DNA of 64,000 nucleotides from Pseudohalocynthiibacter aestuariivivens. GTDB lineage: Bacteria > Pseudomonadota > Alphaproteobacteria > Rhodobacterales > Rhodobacteraceae. The DNA is taken from contig NZ_JAGFNU010000001.1 in the NCBI RefSeq assembly GCF_018457175.1, positions 248,001 through 312,000 on the forward strand, read 5' to 3'. Both the position numbers and the translations under genes were made by a program. The notes under the pieces were generated by a model. That model searched no databases and had not been told where the DNA came from. It was given only the letters and a program-made list of their open reading frames with translations. Below, piece after piece: positions 1 to 8,601 of the stretch (the stretch's first letter is position 1; each line of letters starts with the position of its first letter).

Positions 1-41
1 ATTGGCGATTGGCCTGCTGCGCGTGTCTCCGGCGGTGTCAT
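1..41 (-). CDS. rnpA: Ribonuclease P protein component, N-terminal fragment only
   Basis: Only the first 13 codons are inside the window (M-T-P-P-E-T-R-A-A-G-Q-S-P); the gene runs off the left edge. The call rests mainly on position: in most bacteria rnpA lies directly downstream of rpmH on the same strand, and here an ATG lies 23 bases past the rpmH stop. RnpA is the protein cofactor of the RNase P ribozyme, which trims tRNA 5' ends. The visible residues carry no family motif, so identity is inferred from synteny. Confidence 0.5.
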   Translation of the reverse strand, partial: MTPPETRAAGQSP

Positions 42-64
42 ATCCGTTAGCCTTTTGGCTGCGC

Positions 65-199
65 TTATGCGCTAAGCACCTTCCGGCCCTTGGCGCGGCG
101 TGCGTTCAAAATTTTACGGCCAGCTTTGGTCGCCATGCGCGAACGAAAGCCGTGGCGCCGTTTGCGAACCAGATTGGATGGCTGGAAAGTGCGTTTCAT
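65..199 (-). CDS. rpmH: 50S ribosomal protein L34 (bL34)
   Basis: This 44-residue, strongly basic protein starts [10 protein letters not shown] and continues with the [11 protein letters not shown] core and the [12 protein letters not shown] end, which is the bL34 signature. It is a structural protein of the large ribosomal subunit. It is full length for the family and lies just upstream of the presumed rnpA, the usual arrangement, in which the two are co-transcribed. It falls on the minus strand, where larger shadow frames on the plus strand hide it. Confidence 0.97.
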   Translation of the reverse strand: MKRTFQPSNLVRKRRHGFRSRMATKAGRKILNARRAKGRKVLSA

Positions 200-487
200 C
201 GTCCGTCTCCGTCAAAGTAGGTCTGCAATCCCGGATGGATTCGAAGACCAAATGTATTCGAAGCCCGGTCTTTAGGGGGTCGCATGGCATAAGTCAATTC
301 TCTGGTGAAAGGTTTTATGCAACAATTTCGCCCAAGAACCACAATATATGTTTCAGTGATGGTGTAAAACCTTTGCTCGACTGAAACATTGCTTCACCAC
401 TGATCAAGGACGCGTGATCACACTACCGTCTGATGGTTTCGCAGCGCATGTTGTGCTCAATGAAACCCCTGACGGGACTACAAAAAG
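200..487. other. Intergenic region between rpmH and the TVP38 operon
   Basis: About 290 bases without a convincing gene. It must hold the divergent promoters for rpmH (minus) and the 488-4070 operon (plus). I see no strong hairpin, RNA gene or repeat in it. Confidence 0.5.
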
Positions 488-1225
488 ATGACCGATATGA
501 GCGAAACCCCGATGCCGCCTTCAAATCTCAAGCGGCGCTTGCCGTTAATTGCCATCGCTTGCGTGGCGGTCATCGGGGCGTTTACGCTGCGAGACTATCT
601 GAGCTTTGAAACTTTGGGTGAGAACCGCGAAATGCTTTTGACATTTCGTGACGCAAATTACCTTCTTACAGCACTGGCGTTCATTGGGGCTTACATCATT
701 ATTGTCGGGTTCTCGTTGCCCGGTGCGACGATCGCAACCTTAACAGGTGGCTTTCTGTTTGGGGTGTTTCCGGGAGCCTTGTTCAATGTAACTGCCGCAA
801 CCGTGGGGTCTATCGCCATTTTTCTGGCGGCTCGTTGGGGTTTGGGTGAGCGACTGGCTGCAAAAATGGAAAGCTCAGAAGGCGCTGTTAAGAAGATCAA
901 GGACGGAATTGATGAAAACCAGTGGTCGGTGCTATTTCTGATCCGTCTGGTTCCAGCGGTTCCTTTCTTTGTAGCTAATCTGGTGCCTGCGCTTGTTGGT
1001 GTTCCGCTTCATCGTTTCGCGATCTCAACCTTCCTCGGAATTATCCCGGGCGGTATCGTCTATACTTCAGTTGGTGCCGGGTTAGGAGAGGTGTTCGAGC
1101 AGGGTGAGACGCCTGATCTTGGCATTATCTTTGAGCCTAAAGTTCTGTTGCCGATCCTGGGACTTTGTGTGCTGGCCGCGTTGCCGATCATGATCAAAGC
1201 GTTATCCAAAAAACAAGGACATTGA
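488..1225 (+). CDS. TVP38/TMEM64 (DedA-like, SNARE-associated) membrane protein
   Basis: A 245-residue inner-membrane protein with about five to six hydrophobic segments. The first follows a short charged N-terminus at roughly residues 17-37. The region G-F-S-L-P-G-A-T followed by G-G-F-L-F-G-V-F-P-G is the conserved re-entrant motif of the VTT/TVP38 family, and P-F-F-V-A-N-L-V-P-A-L further on fits as well. Eukaryotic relatives are lipid scramblases; bacterial members are thought to move lipids or carriers, but the substrate here cannot be read from sequence. It is the first gene of a compact operon, two bases ahead of the FAD oxidoreductase, a pairing that recurs in proteobacteria. No strong Shine-Dalgarno precedes the chosen ATG, and a second ATG follows at codon 4. 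Confidence 0.88.
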   Translation: MTDMSETPMPPSNLKRRLPLIAIACVAVIGAFTLRDYLSFETLGENREMLLTFRDANYLLTALAFIGAYIIIVGFSLPGATIATLTGGFLFGVFPGALFNVTAATVGSIAIFLAARWGLGERLAAKMESSEGAVKKIKDGIDENQWSVLFLIRLVPAVPFFVANLVPALVGVPLHRFAISTFLGIIPGGIVYTSVGAGLGEVFEQGETPDLGIIFEPKVLLPILGLCVLAALPIMIKALSKKQGH

Positions 1226-1227
1226 AA

Positions 1228-2646
1228 ATGAACCGTATAAAAACGGATATCTGCATCATTGGTGCAGGCTCTGGTGGATTGTCGATAGCATCGGGCGCGG
1301 TTCAGATGGGGGCTGATGTGGTTCTGATAGAAGGCCACAAAATGGGTGGCGATTGTCTGAACTATGGCTGTGTTCCCTCAAAGGCGCTGATTGCTGCTGG
1401 TAAGGCGGCGCATGCTATGGAAACCGGGGCACCTTACGGCGTGTCACCAATTACACCCAAAGTCGATTATGGAGCTGCCAAAGATCACGTTGCAAAGGTG
1501 ATTGGCACGATTGCGCCACACGATTCTGTTGAAAGATTCGAAGGGCTGGGTGTGAAGGTCATTTCGGAATATGGGCAATTTATTTCGCCAACCGAAGTTC
1601 AGGCGGGCGACACTGTTATAACCGCGCGTCGTTTTGTGGTCGCGACGGGGTCATCCCCCTTTGTTCCTCCCATTCCAGGTTTGGATTCAGTTCCCTACGA
1701 AACCAATGAGACAATTTTTGAGTTGCGAGAGAAACCGAAACATTTGCTGGTTATAGGCGGTGGCCCGATTGGCATGGAAATGGCGCAGGCACATCGGCGC
1801 CTTGGTTCTGAGGTCACTGTGATTGAGGGGATGAAAGCGCTTGGCAAGGATGACCCTGAACTGGCCGAGATCGTGTTGGAAAACCTGAGGGCCGAAGGAA
1901 TCGAGATTGCAGAAGATGCAATGGCCGCAGAAATACGAGGCAAAGTCGGTGCGATTGAAGTCGAGGTCAAGGATGGGCGGGTCTTTAAAGGCTCACATCT
2001 GTTAATGGCCGTAGGTCGTAAGCCAAACCTTGAAAAGCTCAAATTGGATGCTGCCGGTGTTGAAACGCATCGTGGTGGCGTCAAGGTGGACGATAGCCTT
2101 CGGACCACCAATCGGCGCGTTTATGCAGTGGGCGATGTTGCATCCCCGCTCCAGTTTACGCACGTTGCCGGGTATCATGCCGGAGTTGTAATAAAGTCGA
2201 TGTTGTTCGGTCTGCCGTCGAAGGTGCGCGTAGATCACATTCCCTGGGCGACTTACACCGAGCCAGAGCTTGCGCAGGTCGGGCTGACCGAGGCGCAGGC
2301 GCGTGAAACGCATGGCGATTTGTTGGAAGTGACCCGGATTGAGTTTTCTGGCAATGACCGTGCAATCGCAGAAGGTAAAACACAGGGTTTGATCAAAGTA
2401 ATGATTGTAAAGGGAAGGCCCGTTGGAGCGTCGATTGCCGGGCCGCAGGCAGGAGAGCTTATCGGAGTCTGGGCGCTGGTCATCGCGAATAAGCTCAAGA
2501 TTGGTGCTGTCGCGAATATGGTTGCGCCTTATCCAACGCTGGGCGAAGTTAACAAACGTGCTGCGGGGGCATATTATACGCCGCGGCTGTTTGACAATCC
2601 GAAGGTAAAACGGATTGTCAGATTTGTTCAAAGGTGGCTGCCTTAA
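1228..2646 (+). CDS. FAD-dependent pyridine nucleotide-disulfide oxidoreductase (mercuric-reductase-like)
   Basis: A 472-residue class I flavoprotein disulfide reductase. The N-terminal FAD-binding G-A-G-S-G-G lies at residues 12-17 and the redox pair C-L-N-Y-G-C at residues 43-48. A second Rossmann motif, G-G-G-P-I-G-M-E, sits near residue 175 for NAD(P)H, and the usual dimerisation domain follows. The C-terminal catalytic His-Glu of lipoamide dehydrogenase (H-x-H-P-T-x-x-E) reads A-P-Y-P-T-L-G-E, so the base histidine is replaced. There is no C-terminal Cys-Cys pair or HMA domain, so true mercuric reductase is unlikely. I chose ATG 1228 because AAGGAC lies just upstream; the longer in-frame extension to 1165 overlaps the preceding gene. 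The substrate is unknown, and coupling to the TVP38 protein suggests a membrane redox role. Confidence 0.9.
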   Translation: MNRIKTDICIIGAGSGGLSIASGAVQMGADVVLIEGHKMGGDCLNYGCVPSKALIAAGKAAHAMETGAPYGVSPITPKVDYGAAKDHVAKVIGTIAPHDSVERFEGLGVKVISEYGQFISPTEVQAGDTVITARRFVVATGSSPFVPPIPGLDSVPYETNETIFELREKPKHLLVIGGGPIGMEMAQAHRRLGSEVTVIEGMKALGKDDPELAEIVLENLRAEGIEIAEDAMAAEIRGKVGAIEVEVKDGRVFKGSHLLMAVGRKPNLEKLKLDAAGVETHRGGVKVDDSLRTTNRRVYAVGDVASPLQFTHVAGYHAGVVIKSMLFGLPSKVRVDHIPWATYTEPELAQVGLTEAQARETHGDLLEVTRIEFSGNDRAIAEGKTQGLIKVMIVKGRPVGASIAGPQAGELIGVWALVIANKLKIGAVANMVAPYPTLGEVNKRAAGAYYTPRLFDNPKVKRIVRFVQRWLP

Positions 2647-2666
2647 AAGGGCGGTGAGGGGCTGGT

Positions 2667-4070
2667 ATGGTTCTTAATTCCCTCTCTGGGCGCTTCTTGT
2701 TGCTGACAATTTTGTTTGTCATGCTCGCTGAGGTGCTGATTTTTGTACCGTCGGTCGCGCGGTTCCGAGAGGACTATCTGCTTTTGCGTTTAGAGCGCGC
2801 GCAGATAGCGTCGCTTGCCGTTTTAGCAGACGACATGATTGATCAGGCGCTTGAGGCTGAGCTTTTGGAGAACGCAGGCGTTTTCAACGTCGTACTGCGG
2901 CGTGATGATACGCGCCAGTTGATGCTTTCGTCGCCAGTACCCGGACCAGTCTTTCAAACCTTTGATTTGCGCGATGCGGGTGCCTACGAACTTATTCGCG
3001 ATGCTCTTATGCGTATTCTCGACAGACAAGACAGGGTCATTCGTGTGTTGGGTGAGCCCGTGCGGCAGGGTGGTTTGCTGATTGAGATAACAATGGCATC
3101 CGGCCCGCTGAGATCTGCAATGCTTGATTATGGTATCAATATTTTACTTTTGTCCGCAGTGATTTCCGCAATCACGGCGTCGCTGCTGTTCATGGCGGTA
3201 AGGGGCACGCTCGTCTTGCCAATCCGCCGCGTGGTTACAGCGATGCAATCCTACGCGGCATCGCCAGAAGATGCGCGTACCATCATTAATCCCAGCGCAA
3301 ATATCATTGAATTGCGCGAAGCCGAAAATGCGCTTCAATCCATGCAGACGGAGCTGACCCAGTCGTTGAAACAAAAAGACAGGCTTGCGCAACTTGGTGG
3401 TGCAGTTGCAAAAGTAAGTCATGACCTGCGCAATATCTTAACCGTTGCGCAGTTAATGGTGGACCGTCTGGAAAGCAGTGATGACCCGACGGTAAAACGG
3501 TCTGCACCAAAGCTCGTCAATTCAATCTCGCGTGCCGTACACCTTTGCGAAAGCACCCTGACCTTTGGAAAGGCAGAAGAACCAGCGCCGGTTCTTTCAC
3601 GGATCGATGTGGCCCAGATTGTTCGTGATGTCATAGAAGGCGAACGACTGGCTGTTGGCGAATGCGGCATACGTTTCAGCCAGGACGTTCCGGAAGGGAT
3701 GGAATTGCGCGCCGATAGCGATCAGTTGCATAGGGTTCTTTCCAATCTCATCCGCAACGCGCGACAAGCGATTGTTGCAACAGGAAAAGATGGCGAGATA
3801 TCTGTTCAGGCGGACGAAGATGACGGAGAATGGTTTATCACAGTTTCTGATACCGGTCCTGGGCTACCACCAAAAGCGCGTGAGCATCTGTTTACGCCTT
3901 TTCAAGGCGGCATCCGAAAGGGCGGCACTGGCCTCGGTCTTGCCATCGCGGCAGAACTTGCTCGTGGCCACGGTGGACGGCTTGATCTCTTGGCCAGTGA
4001 TCACACCGGAACGAAATTTGCGATACGTATACCAAAGGGTGACAGTGCATTAGATGCAGTTTCTTCGTGA
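2667..4070 (+). CDS. Membrane sensor histidine kinase, orphan
   Basis: A 467-residue sensor kinase. One membrane segment lies at residues 8-30 and another near 156-178, enclosing a periplasmic sensor region of about 125 residues without a recognisable domain. A HAMP-like linker follows. The phosphoacceptor box is K-V-S-H-D-L-R-N with His252, of the DLRN type rather than HELRTP. The HATPase domain has the N box L-I-R-N-A-R-Q-A, the G1 box D-T-G-P-G-L-P and the G2 box G-G-T-G-L-G-L-A. All catalytic boxes look intact. It lies 20 bases behind the FAD oxidoreductase, so all three genes are likely co-transcribed. No response regulator is adjacent; the nearest receiver domain, at 38.6 kb, is not obviously its partner. 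Confidence 0.92.
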   Translation: MVLNSLSGRFLLLTILFVMLAEVLIFVPSVARFREDYLLLRLERAQIASLAVLADDMIDQALEAELLENAGVFNVVLRRDDTRQLMLSSPVPGPVFQTFDLRDAGAYELIRDALMRILDRQDRVIRVLGEPVRQGGLLIEITMASGPLRSAMLDYGINILLLSAVISAITASLLFMAVRGTLVLPIRRVVTAMQSYAASPEDARTIINPSANIIELREAENALQSMQTELTQSLKQKDRLAQLGGAVAKVSHDLRNILTVAQLMVDRLESSDDPTVKRSAPKLVNSISRAVHLCESTLTFGKAEEPAPVLSRIDVAQIVRDVIEGERLAVGECGIRFSQDVPEGMELRADSDQLHRVLSNLIRNARQAIVATGKDGEISVQADEDDGEWFITVSDTGPGLPPKAREHLFTPFQGGIRKGGTGLGLAIAAELARGHGGRLDLLASDHTGTKFAIRIPKGDSALDAVSS

Positions 4071-4116
4071 ATTCGCTCTTGCATTGCGAGGCGAGCAGAG
4101 CTAAGTCACGCCGGGC

Positions 4117-4193
4117 GCACCGATAGCTCAGCTGGATAGAGTACCTGACTACGAATCAGGGGGCCGGGGGTTCGAATCCCTCTCGGTGCACCA
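4117..4193 (+). tRNA. tRNA-Arg (anticodon ACG)
   Basis: A complete cloverleaf of 77 nt. The acceptor stem GCACCGA pairs with TCGGTGC. The D stem is GCTC/GAGT. The anticodon stem CCTGA/TCAGG encloses the loop CTACGAA, giving anticodon ACG. The T stem and loop contain GGTTCGAATC, and CCA is encoded at 4191-4193. It lies between a core operon and an accessory stretch. I looked for a direct repeat of its 3' end further on and found none, so its use as an attachment site is only suspected. Confidence 0.97.
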
Positions 4194-4480
4194 TACTTTC
4201 ATTATAACCTATTGTTTTATAATAAAATCCTAGATTTTGATGAAACTTCGTCCACCTTTCTGTACACCTACTTGCAAAATTCGACCACCGAATTGACCGC
4301 CTATAAGAAGGCGTCAAAACCTAACACCCCATGAAGTGCCACTGAACAAATCGGCCTTTCGCCCCAACCGCAGCGAACGGCTGGTAGGAGCCCAAAGAGG
4401 ACTTAGCTTCTAAGTGCAACGCGGCACTGCTGTATATAACTAATGACGACACTTAAGTGGAACGCTGGTTGTACAGTTGC
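4194..4480. other. Intergenic region after tRNA-Arg
   Basis: About 290 bases with no gene. Just after the tRNA an AT-rich inverted repeat (ATTATAA at 4201-4207 and TTATAAT at 4217-4223) could act as a weak terminator, but it lacks a GC stem. The rest has frequent stops in all frames and no recognisable element. Confidence 0.4.
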
Positions 4481-7264
4481 TCAATCTGAATCAGACGCCT
4501 GATCACTGACTACAGGTCGAAATACAAAGCGTTGATAGACCCGTCCGATCCCGATCAGTGTCAGCCCAAGTCCTAAGAAGGATGCAACACGGAAAAGCCC
4601 GCTCAGGTCTGACATGTCCAGCAGGAAAACTTTTGCAACTGTAACCATCAGAACAGCCAGTGATGCGTAGCGCAACGGCACCGAGACGCGAACGATGCCT
4701 ATAAATAACAAACAAAGTGCGAAAACGATCCAGACTGCGGAATAGGCGTAGAGTTCGCCATTGGTAGGTTCAGTGCTTCCCGAGAGGCCAATGTTTGTGC
4801 CCCAAAAGGCCCTTCGGGTTTCGAGCGAAATGTAGATAAAAATTAAGACGCCAGCCGCTCCTTGAAAAAGTGAGCGGAGATTATTCGCCAACTTAAAGCG
4901 ATTGCTGTGACCGATAAAAAAGAAAAGAACAGCTGGCAGAAAATATGCAAGTCCGAGCAAATTCATCAAAGGAAAATAGCCCACAGATTCGTTGGTTAGT
5001 AGCGGAGAAAGGGTGAACACATGGCTGAGAAAAACAACAACAACCGAAATAGCCAGGAGTCCGAGACCGGCGGGATACGGCCACTTCCGCCCGCTGCGGC
5101 GGGCTTCGAATAACAGAAGACCAGCGGCAGCGATCCACCAGAGGGTCTGAACCGACTGATCAAACAGGCGCCATAGCCATGATGGCGTGTAAATGCCGCC
5201 TGAGGTCCATAGCTTCAGTTGCAGAGCAACCATCAGAAATGCGAAGCCGACACCGGCAATCTCGCATGTTGTCGCGGCCGCATCGACACGGGAGCGAGCG
5301 AATATCCGGGCAGCGAGTAAGTTGGCCACTGCCGGAATACCGTAGCCGTAAATCACCCATCCGAATATTTTTAGGAAATCGCCTTGGTATTCCAGTATCT
5401 CTTGATTTGCGACAAGGCGCACGATGACAACGATAGTCACCGCCATGGCAATTGAGCGTAGCTCTGACAATTGCGTACGTGACCATATCCAAGCAAGGGC
5501 AAGGGTCTCGCTAGAAAGGGCAACAGTCAGCCAGGCCTCGCGCAGCAGGCAACTGAAAGCCAGCGCAATAGCAGCCGTCGCTCCCGCCGCGTAGAATGCG
5601 ACCATCAGGTCGCTTCGACCGTCGCGTGTTTGTCGCGCTTTCGCAACTGCTACTGCTGAGAAAAGCACCGCAAGGCCAGCAGCGACTGCGGCCCATGATA
5701 TGTCGGTTTCCAGTTTGCCAACACGCCAGTAACCGATACAGAAAAAAAGCAAAGGCATGAGCGTCGAAACGCCCGTCCAGACAACCGGTGTCCTGCCCCT
5801 TTGCGATCCAATAAATCCGCCTCCGCCAAAGAGCACGGCCAGCCCCCAGAGAGCGACAGAATAAACGCTGTACTCAGGTGGCACTGAGAAAGGACCAAAA
5901 CCGGGTTCGGGAAGCGTTTGCGCCCCAAGCGCCGGGGTTACGCTGGCTGGTTCGGGCCAGAAGAGAACCGCGGTTAGTGAAATCGCAGCAGCGACTATGA
6001 TCAGACTTTCTAGCGCTGCACGCCTCGACGCCATCAGTAGTGCAGATGCGCAGTAAAAGCCTATAAAATAAAACGCGGCTGCGTTAAATTCTGCTGCGTT
6101 TGCAAGCAACAGGAGCAGCAAACCTGAGAGAGTGAAACCCAGACCAGAGGTATCGGCCAACATTTCAATGAGCCAACGCCACAGAGGTATTTGAGGGCGT
6201 TTTATAGGCAGACCCGTCGAGAGCAGCGCAAAGAGCACGGCGAGCCCCAGCGCATAGGCATCTAAGACACCCTGATCGCTCATCGTCCAGCTCTCTAACA
6301 GATAGAGGATCGGCCACAGAAAAGCACCGACCAGGGTCAGATACGAAAACCACCACCATTTACGCCAAACCATTACAAGCAGGCATCCGGCGGAAAGCAC
6401 AAAGAGATAGACGAAAAGAGGCGCCGACTGTGTCACGGGCATCTCGATCAGCGCCGGTACAAGATAACCCGCGAGAAACCCGAGAAGTGCAACAAAGGGT
6501 CCTTGGCGTAAGGACAGGACGAGAGCGGAATAGGCGACAAGTCCAAGGACTACAAATGCGGTCCCCGCTGTCAGCAGCCCGAACATAGCGTGGGCGGCAT
6601 AGGACGAGACAAATATTGCGAAAATACCCGAGCCGGTCAGTGCCGGCGGGACATAATCGGGGTTCACTGCCCGCCGCACCGCTTTCACCGGGTTGCGCAT
6701 GGTCCACTCGCCGGCGGCCAGCAGCAGCCCTCCGAGAATGAGGCCAAGAAGCACCCGCGTTAGTGGTGTGAGCCAACCCTGATCAACAGCGTAGCGGAAC
6801 AGGAACACGGCACTGAGGCCAACGGCAATTGCTCCGATCCAGATGAGCCACTTTGACGCCAGAGTTTCTTCTACGCCACGACTTGGTTTTGTCGTGGGTT
6901 TCGGGGCATCCGGCTGCGTTCTGGCGTCCCATGGGCCGCCCTCGGTGACTGTAGCGGGTGGTTCCGCGCCAACCAGAACGGGTGGCTGAATCTCGGTTTC
7001 TTCATCCGGCTCCTGCCCGACCAGAGCTGGTTCTACTTCCCGGGTATCTTCCTCCTCGGATCGGGTCTGGTCCGTTTCTGGCTCGGTTTCGGGACTGATT
7101 TTTAGTTGCTGTGAAACGCGCTGCAGTTCCGTTATTGCGCTTTCAAGCTTGCGGCTGACCTTCTCCATGTCGCGTTCATGCCTGCGCTGCCGCCTGAGCA
7201 AATAGAGGGGCGAGCCAAGCACGTAAACGATCACGATGACCGCAATCAGTATTAGGTTATCCAT
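4481..7264 (-). CDS. DUF2339 family large polytopic membrane protein
   Basis: A protein of about 927 residues of the DUF2339 type. It has one N-terminal membrane anchor, a short coiled-coil of charged residues (R-R-H-E-R-D-M-E-K-V), an acidic Pro/Glu-rich linker of about 90 residues, and then more than twenty hydrophobic segments to the C-terminus. The motif L-I-W-I-G-A-I-A-V-G-L-S-A-V-F-L-F-R-Y begins the membrane core. The family is widespread in Gram-negative bacteria and has no established function. The frame stays open to an ATG at 7324. I prefer 7264 (M-D-N-L-I-L-I-A-V-I-V) because family members begin at the anchor, but neither start has a good ribosome site. The IS30 copy lies 50 bases upstream of the longer frame and could affect its expression. 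Confidence 0.88.
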   Translation of the reverse strand: MDNLILIAVIVIVYVLGSPLYLLRRQRRHERDMEKVSRKLESAITELQRVSQQLKISPETEPETDQTRSEEEDTREVEPALVGQEPDEETEIQPPVLVGAEPPATVTEGGPWDARTQPDAPKPTTKPSRGVEETLASKWLIWIGAIAVGLSAVFLFRYAVDQGWLTPLTRVLLGLILGGLLLAAGEWTMRNPVKAVRRAVNPDYVPPALTGSGIFAIFVSSYAAHAMFGLLTAGTAFVVLGLVAYSALVLSLRQGPFVALLGFLAGYLVPALIEMPVTQSAPLFVYLFVLSAGCLLVMVWRKWWWFSYLTLVGAFLWPILYLLESWTMSDQGVLDAYALGLAVLFALLSTGLPIKRPQIPLWRWLIEMLADTSGLGFTLSGLLLLLLANAAEFNAAAFYFIGFYCASALLMASRRAALESLIIVAAAISLTAVLFWPEPASVTPALGAQTLPEPGFGPFSVPPEYSVYSVALWGLAVLFGGGGFIGSQRGRTPVVWTGVSTLMPLLFFCIGYWRVGKLETDISWAAVAAGLAVLFSAVAVAKARQTRDGRSDLMVAFYAAGATAAIALAFSCLLREAWLTVALSSETLALAWIWSRTQLSELRSIAMAVTIVVIVRLVANQEILEYQGDFLKIFGWVIYGYGIPAVANLLAARIFARSRVDAAATTCEIAGVGFAFLMVALQLKLWTSGGIYTPSWLWRLFDQSVQTLWWIAAAGLLLFEARRSGRKWPYPAGLGLLAISVVVVFLSHVFTLSPLLTNESVGYFPLMNLLGLAYFLPAVLFFFIGHSNRFKLANNLRSLFQGAAGVLIFIYISLETRRAFWGTNIGLSGSTEPTNGELYAYSAVWIVFALCLLFIGIVRVSVPLRYASLAVLMVTVAKVFLLDMSDLSGLFRVASFLGLGLTLIGIGRVYQRFVFRPVVSDQASDSD

Positions 7265-7374
7265 CACCAATAGATAGTCGTGGAATACTGAGGCGAGAGC
7301 ATTGATCCACGTCAAGTGGTGCATGGTCCAACAACAGTCTTGGTAGTGTCTAAGTCGAACGGCAGGATTGTCCC

Positions 7375-7401
7375 TGTGGATTCAACGGGTGGTCGCAACA
7401 C
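7375..7401 (+). repeat. Left inverted repeat of the IS30 element
   Basis: Begins TGTGGATTCAAC and ends GCAACAC; about 23 of 27 bases match the reverse complement of the right end at 8575-8601. It is preceded by the CCC target copy at 7372-7374. Confidence 0.9.
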
Positions 7402-7430
7402 TTTAATCTTTTTGTAAAGATGGAGTGTTG

Positions 7431-8594
7431 ATGATGAAGTACCGGACGCGGACCTTTTATACGGACAAACAGAAGTCTGAGATGTGGGATCGGTGGCAAC
7501 GTGGAGAGTCACTGAGTTCGATTGGGCGTAAGTTTGATCGAGCTTCTTCGTCGATCTTTCCGCACCTGGCGTTGACCGGTGGCATTCGACCACCTGTGCG
7601 CTGCAGATCACGTCTTGCATTGAGCTTGGAGGAACGCGAAGAAATATCCCGTGGGTTGGCAGTCGGGCGTTCTCTGCGATCTATTGCACGCAATCTCAAA
7701 CGTGCGCCATCGACCGTCAGTCGGGAAGTTCGCAGAAACGGTGGACGCAAGGATTATCGTGCAGCGCAGTCCGACCAACGCGCCTGGGACTGCGCAAAAC
7801 GGTCCAAAGCCTGTAAGCTCTCTTTCAATCAACCCTTGTGCGCACTGATCACGCGGAAGCTGCGGCTGAAGTGGTCGCCTCAGCAAATCGCAGGCTGGTT
7901 AAAGCGCAAGAACCCTGACGAAGAGCAGCAGCGCGTGTCACACGAAACGATCTATCGCAGCCTTTATGTGCAGGCCCGCGGCGTTCTGAAGAAAGAGCTG
8001 CAGCAATGCCTGCGCAGTCCTCGTGCCATTAGACGGTCACGACATGCGACGCAAAAGGGGCTGAAGCTGCGCAAGATCAAGGATGCTATCCCGATCAGCG
8101 AACGCCCACCTGAGATCGAGGATCGCGCTGTGCCGGGGCATTGGGAGGGTGACCTGATCGTCGGTGCCAACAACAGCTATATTGCCACGCTGGTCGAACG
8201 GCATTCCCGATTTGTGATGCTGGCGAAGGTCGCGAACAAGGACACGCAAAGCGTTATCACCGCCCTGATCAAGCAGGCGCGAAAACTGCCCAAGGAGCTT
8301 TATCGGTCGCTGACCTGGGATCGCGGCTCAGAGATGACCGGCCATGCGAAGTTCACAATGGCCACCAAAATCGACGTCTTCTTCTGCGACCCTCAATCGC
8401 CATGGCAACGCGGTAGCAATGAAAACACCAATCGGCTTCTCAGGCAGTACTTCCCGCGCGGCATAGATATGTCGGCCTACAGTCAAGCTAAACTCAGCGC
8501 CGTGGCGCGCCAACTCAACGAACGGCCAAGAAAGACCTTGCATTACCAAACACCAGCCGAGAAATTTGAAGCCTGTGTTGCGGCGATCTGTTGA
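7431..8594 (+). CDS. IS30 family transposase
   Basis: A 387-residue DDE transposase. The N-terminus has a helix-turn-helix (S-L-S-S-I-G-R-K-F-D-R-A-S-S-S-I) and a second one typical of IS30 (S-L-R-S-I-A-R-N-L-K-R-A-P-S-T-V-S-R-E). The catalytic core has the first Asp in H-W-E-G-D-L-I-V-G, the second in T-W-D-R-G-S-E-M, and the Glu in R-G-S-N-E-N-T-N-R-L, followed by R-Q-Y-F-P-R-G. All three acidic residues and the family spacing are present, so the enzyme looks functional. ATG 7431 sits six bases after GGAG; a GTG two codons earlier is possible. It lies wholly inside the inverted repeats. Confidence 0.97.
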   Translation: MMKYRTRTFYTDKQKSEMWDRWQRGESLSSIGRKFDRASSSIFPHLALTGGIRPPVRCRSRLALSLEEREEISRGLAVGRSLRSIARNLKRAPSTVSREVRRNGGRKDYRAAQSDQRAWDCAKRSKACKLSFNQPLCALITRKLRLKWSPQQIAGWLKRKNPDEEQQRVSHETIYRSLYVQARGVLKKELQQCLRSPRAIRRSRHATQKGLKLRKIKDAIPISERPPEIEDRAVPGHWEGDLIVGANNSYIATLVERHSRFVMLAKVANKDTQSVITALIKQARKLPKELYRSLTWDRGSEMTGHAKFTMATKIDVFFCDPQSPWQRGSNENTNRLLRQYFPRGIDMSAYSQAKLSAVARQLNERPRKTLHYQTPAEKFEACVAAIC

Positions 8595-8601
8595 ATCCAC
8601 A
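8575..8601 (-). repeat. Right inverted repeat of the IS30 element
   Basis: Read on the minus strand it begins TGTGGATTCAAC. It overlaps the last codons and stop of the transposase and is followed by the second CCC target copy at 8602-8604. Confidence 0.9.

Larger units (their letters stand above)
7375..8601 (+). mobile_element. IS30-family insertion sequence, apparently complete
   Basis: A 1,227-bp element bounded by imperfect inverted repeats. The left end 7375-7401 and the right end 8575-8601 match at 23 of 27 positions by eye, both beginning TGTGGATTCAAC and ending in GCAACAC. It carries a single transposase gene. Directly outside the ends both flanks read CCC (7372-7374 and 8602-8604), consistent with the 2-3 bp target duplication usual for IS30. 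Intact ends, gene and duplication suggest a recent, possibly active insertion into intergenic DNA. Confidence 0.93.

Noticed and set aside
1228-2646. Mercuric reductase
   Set aside because: No HMA domain, no C-terminal Cys-Cys pair and no mer genes nearby; only the general flavoprotein fold and C-x4-C pair are shared.
4201-4223. AT-rich inverted repeat after tRNA-Arg as a terminator or attachment site
   Set aside because: No GC stem and no second copy of the tRNA 3' end was found, so neither role can be supported.
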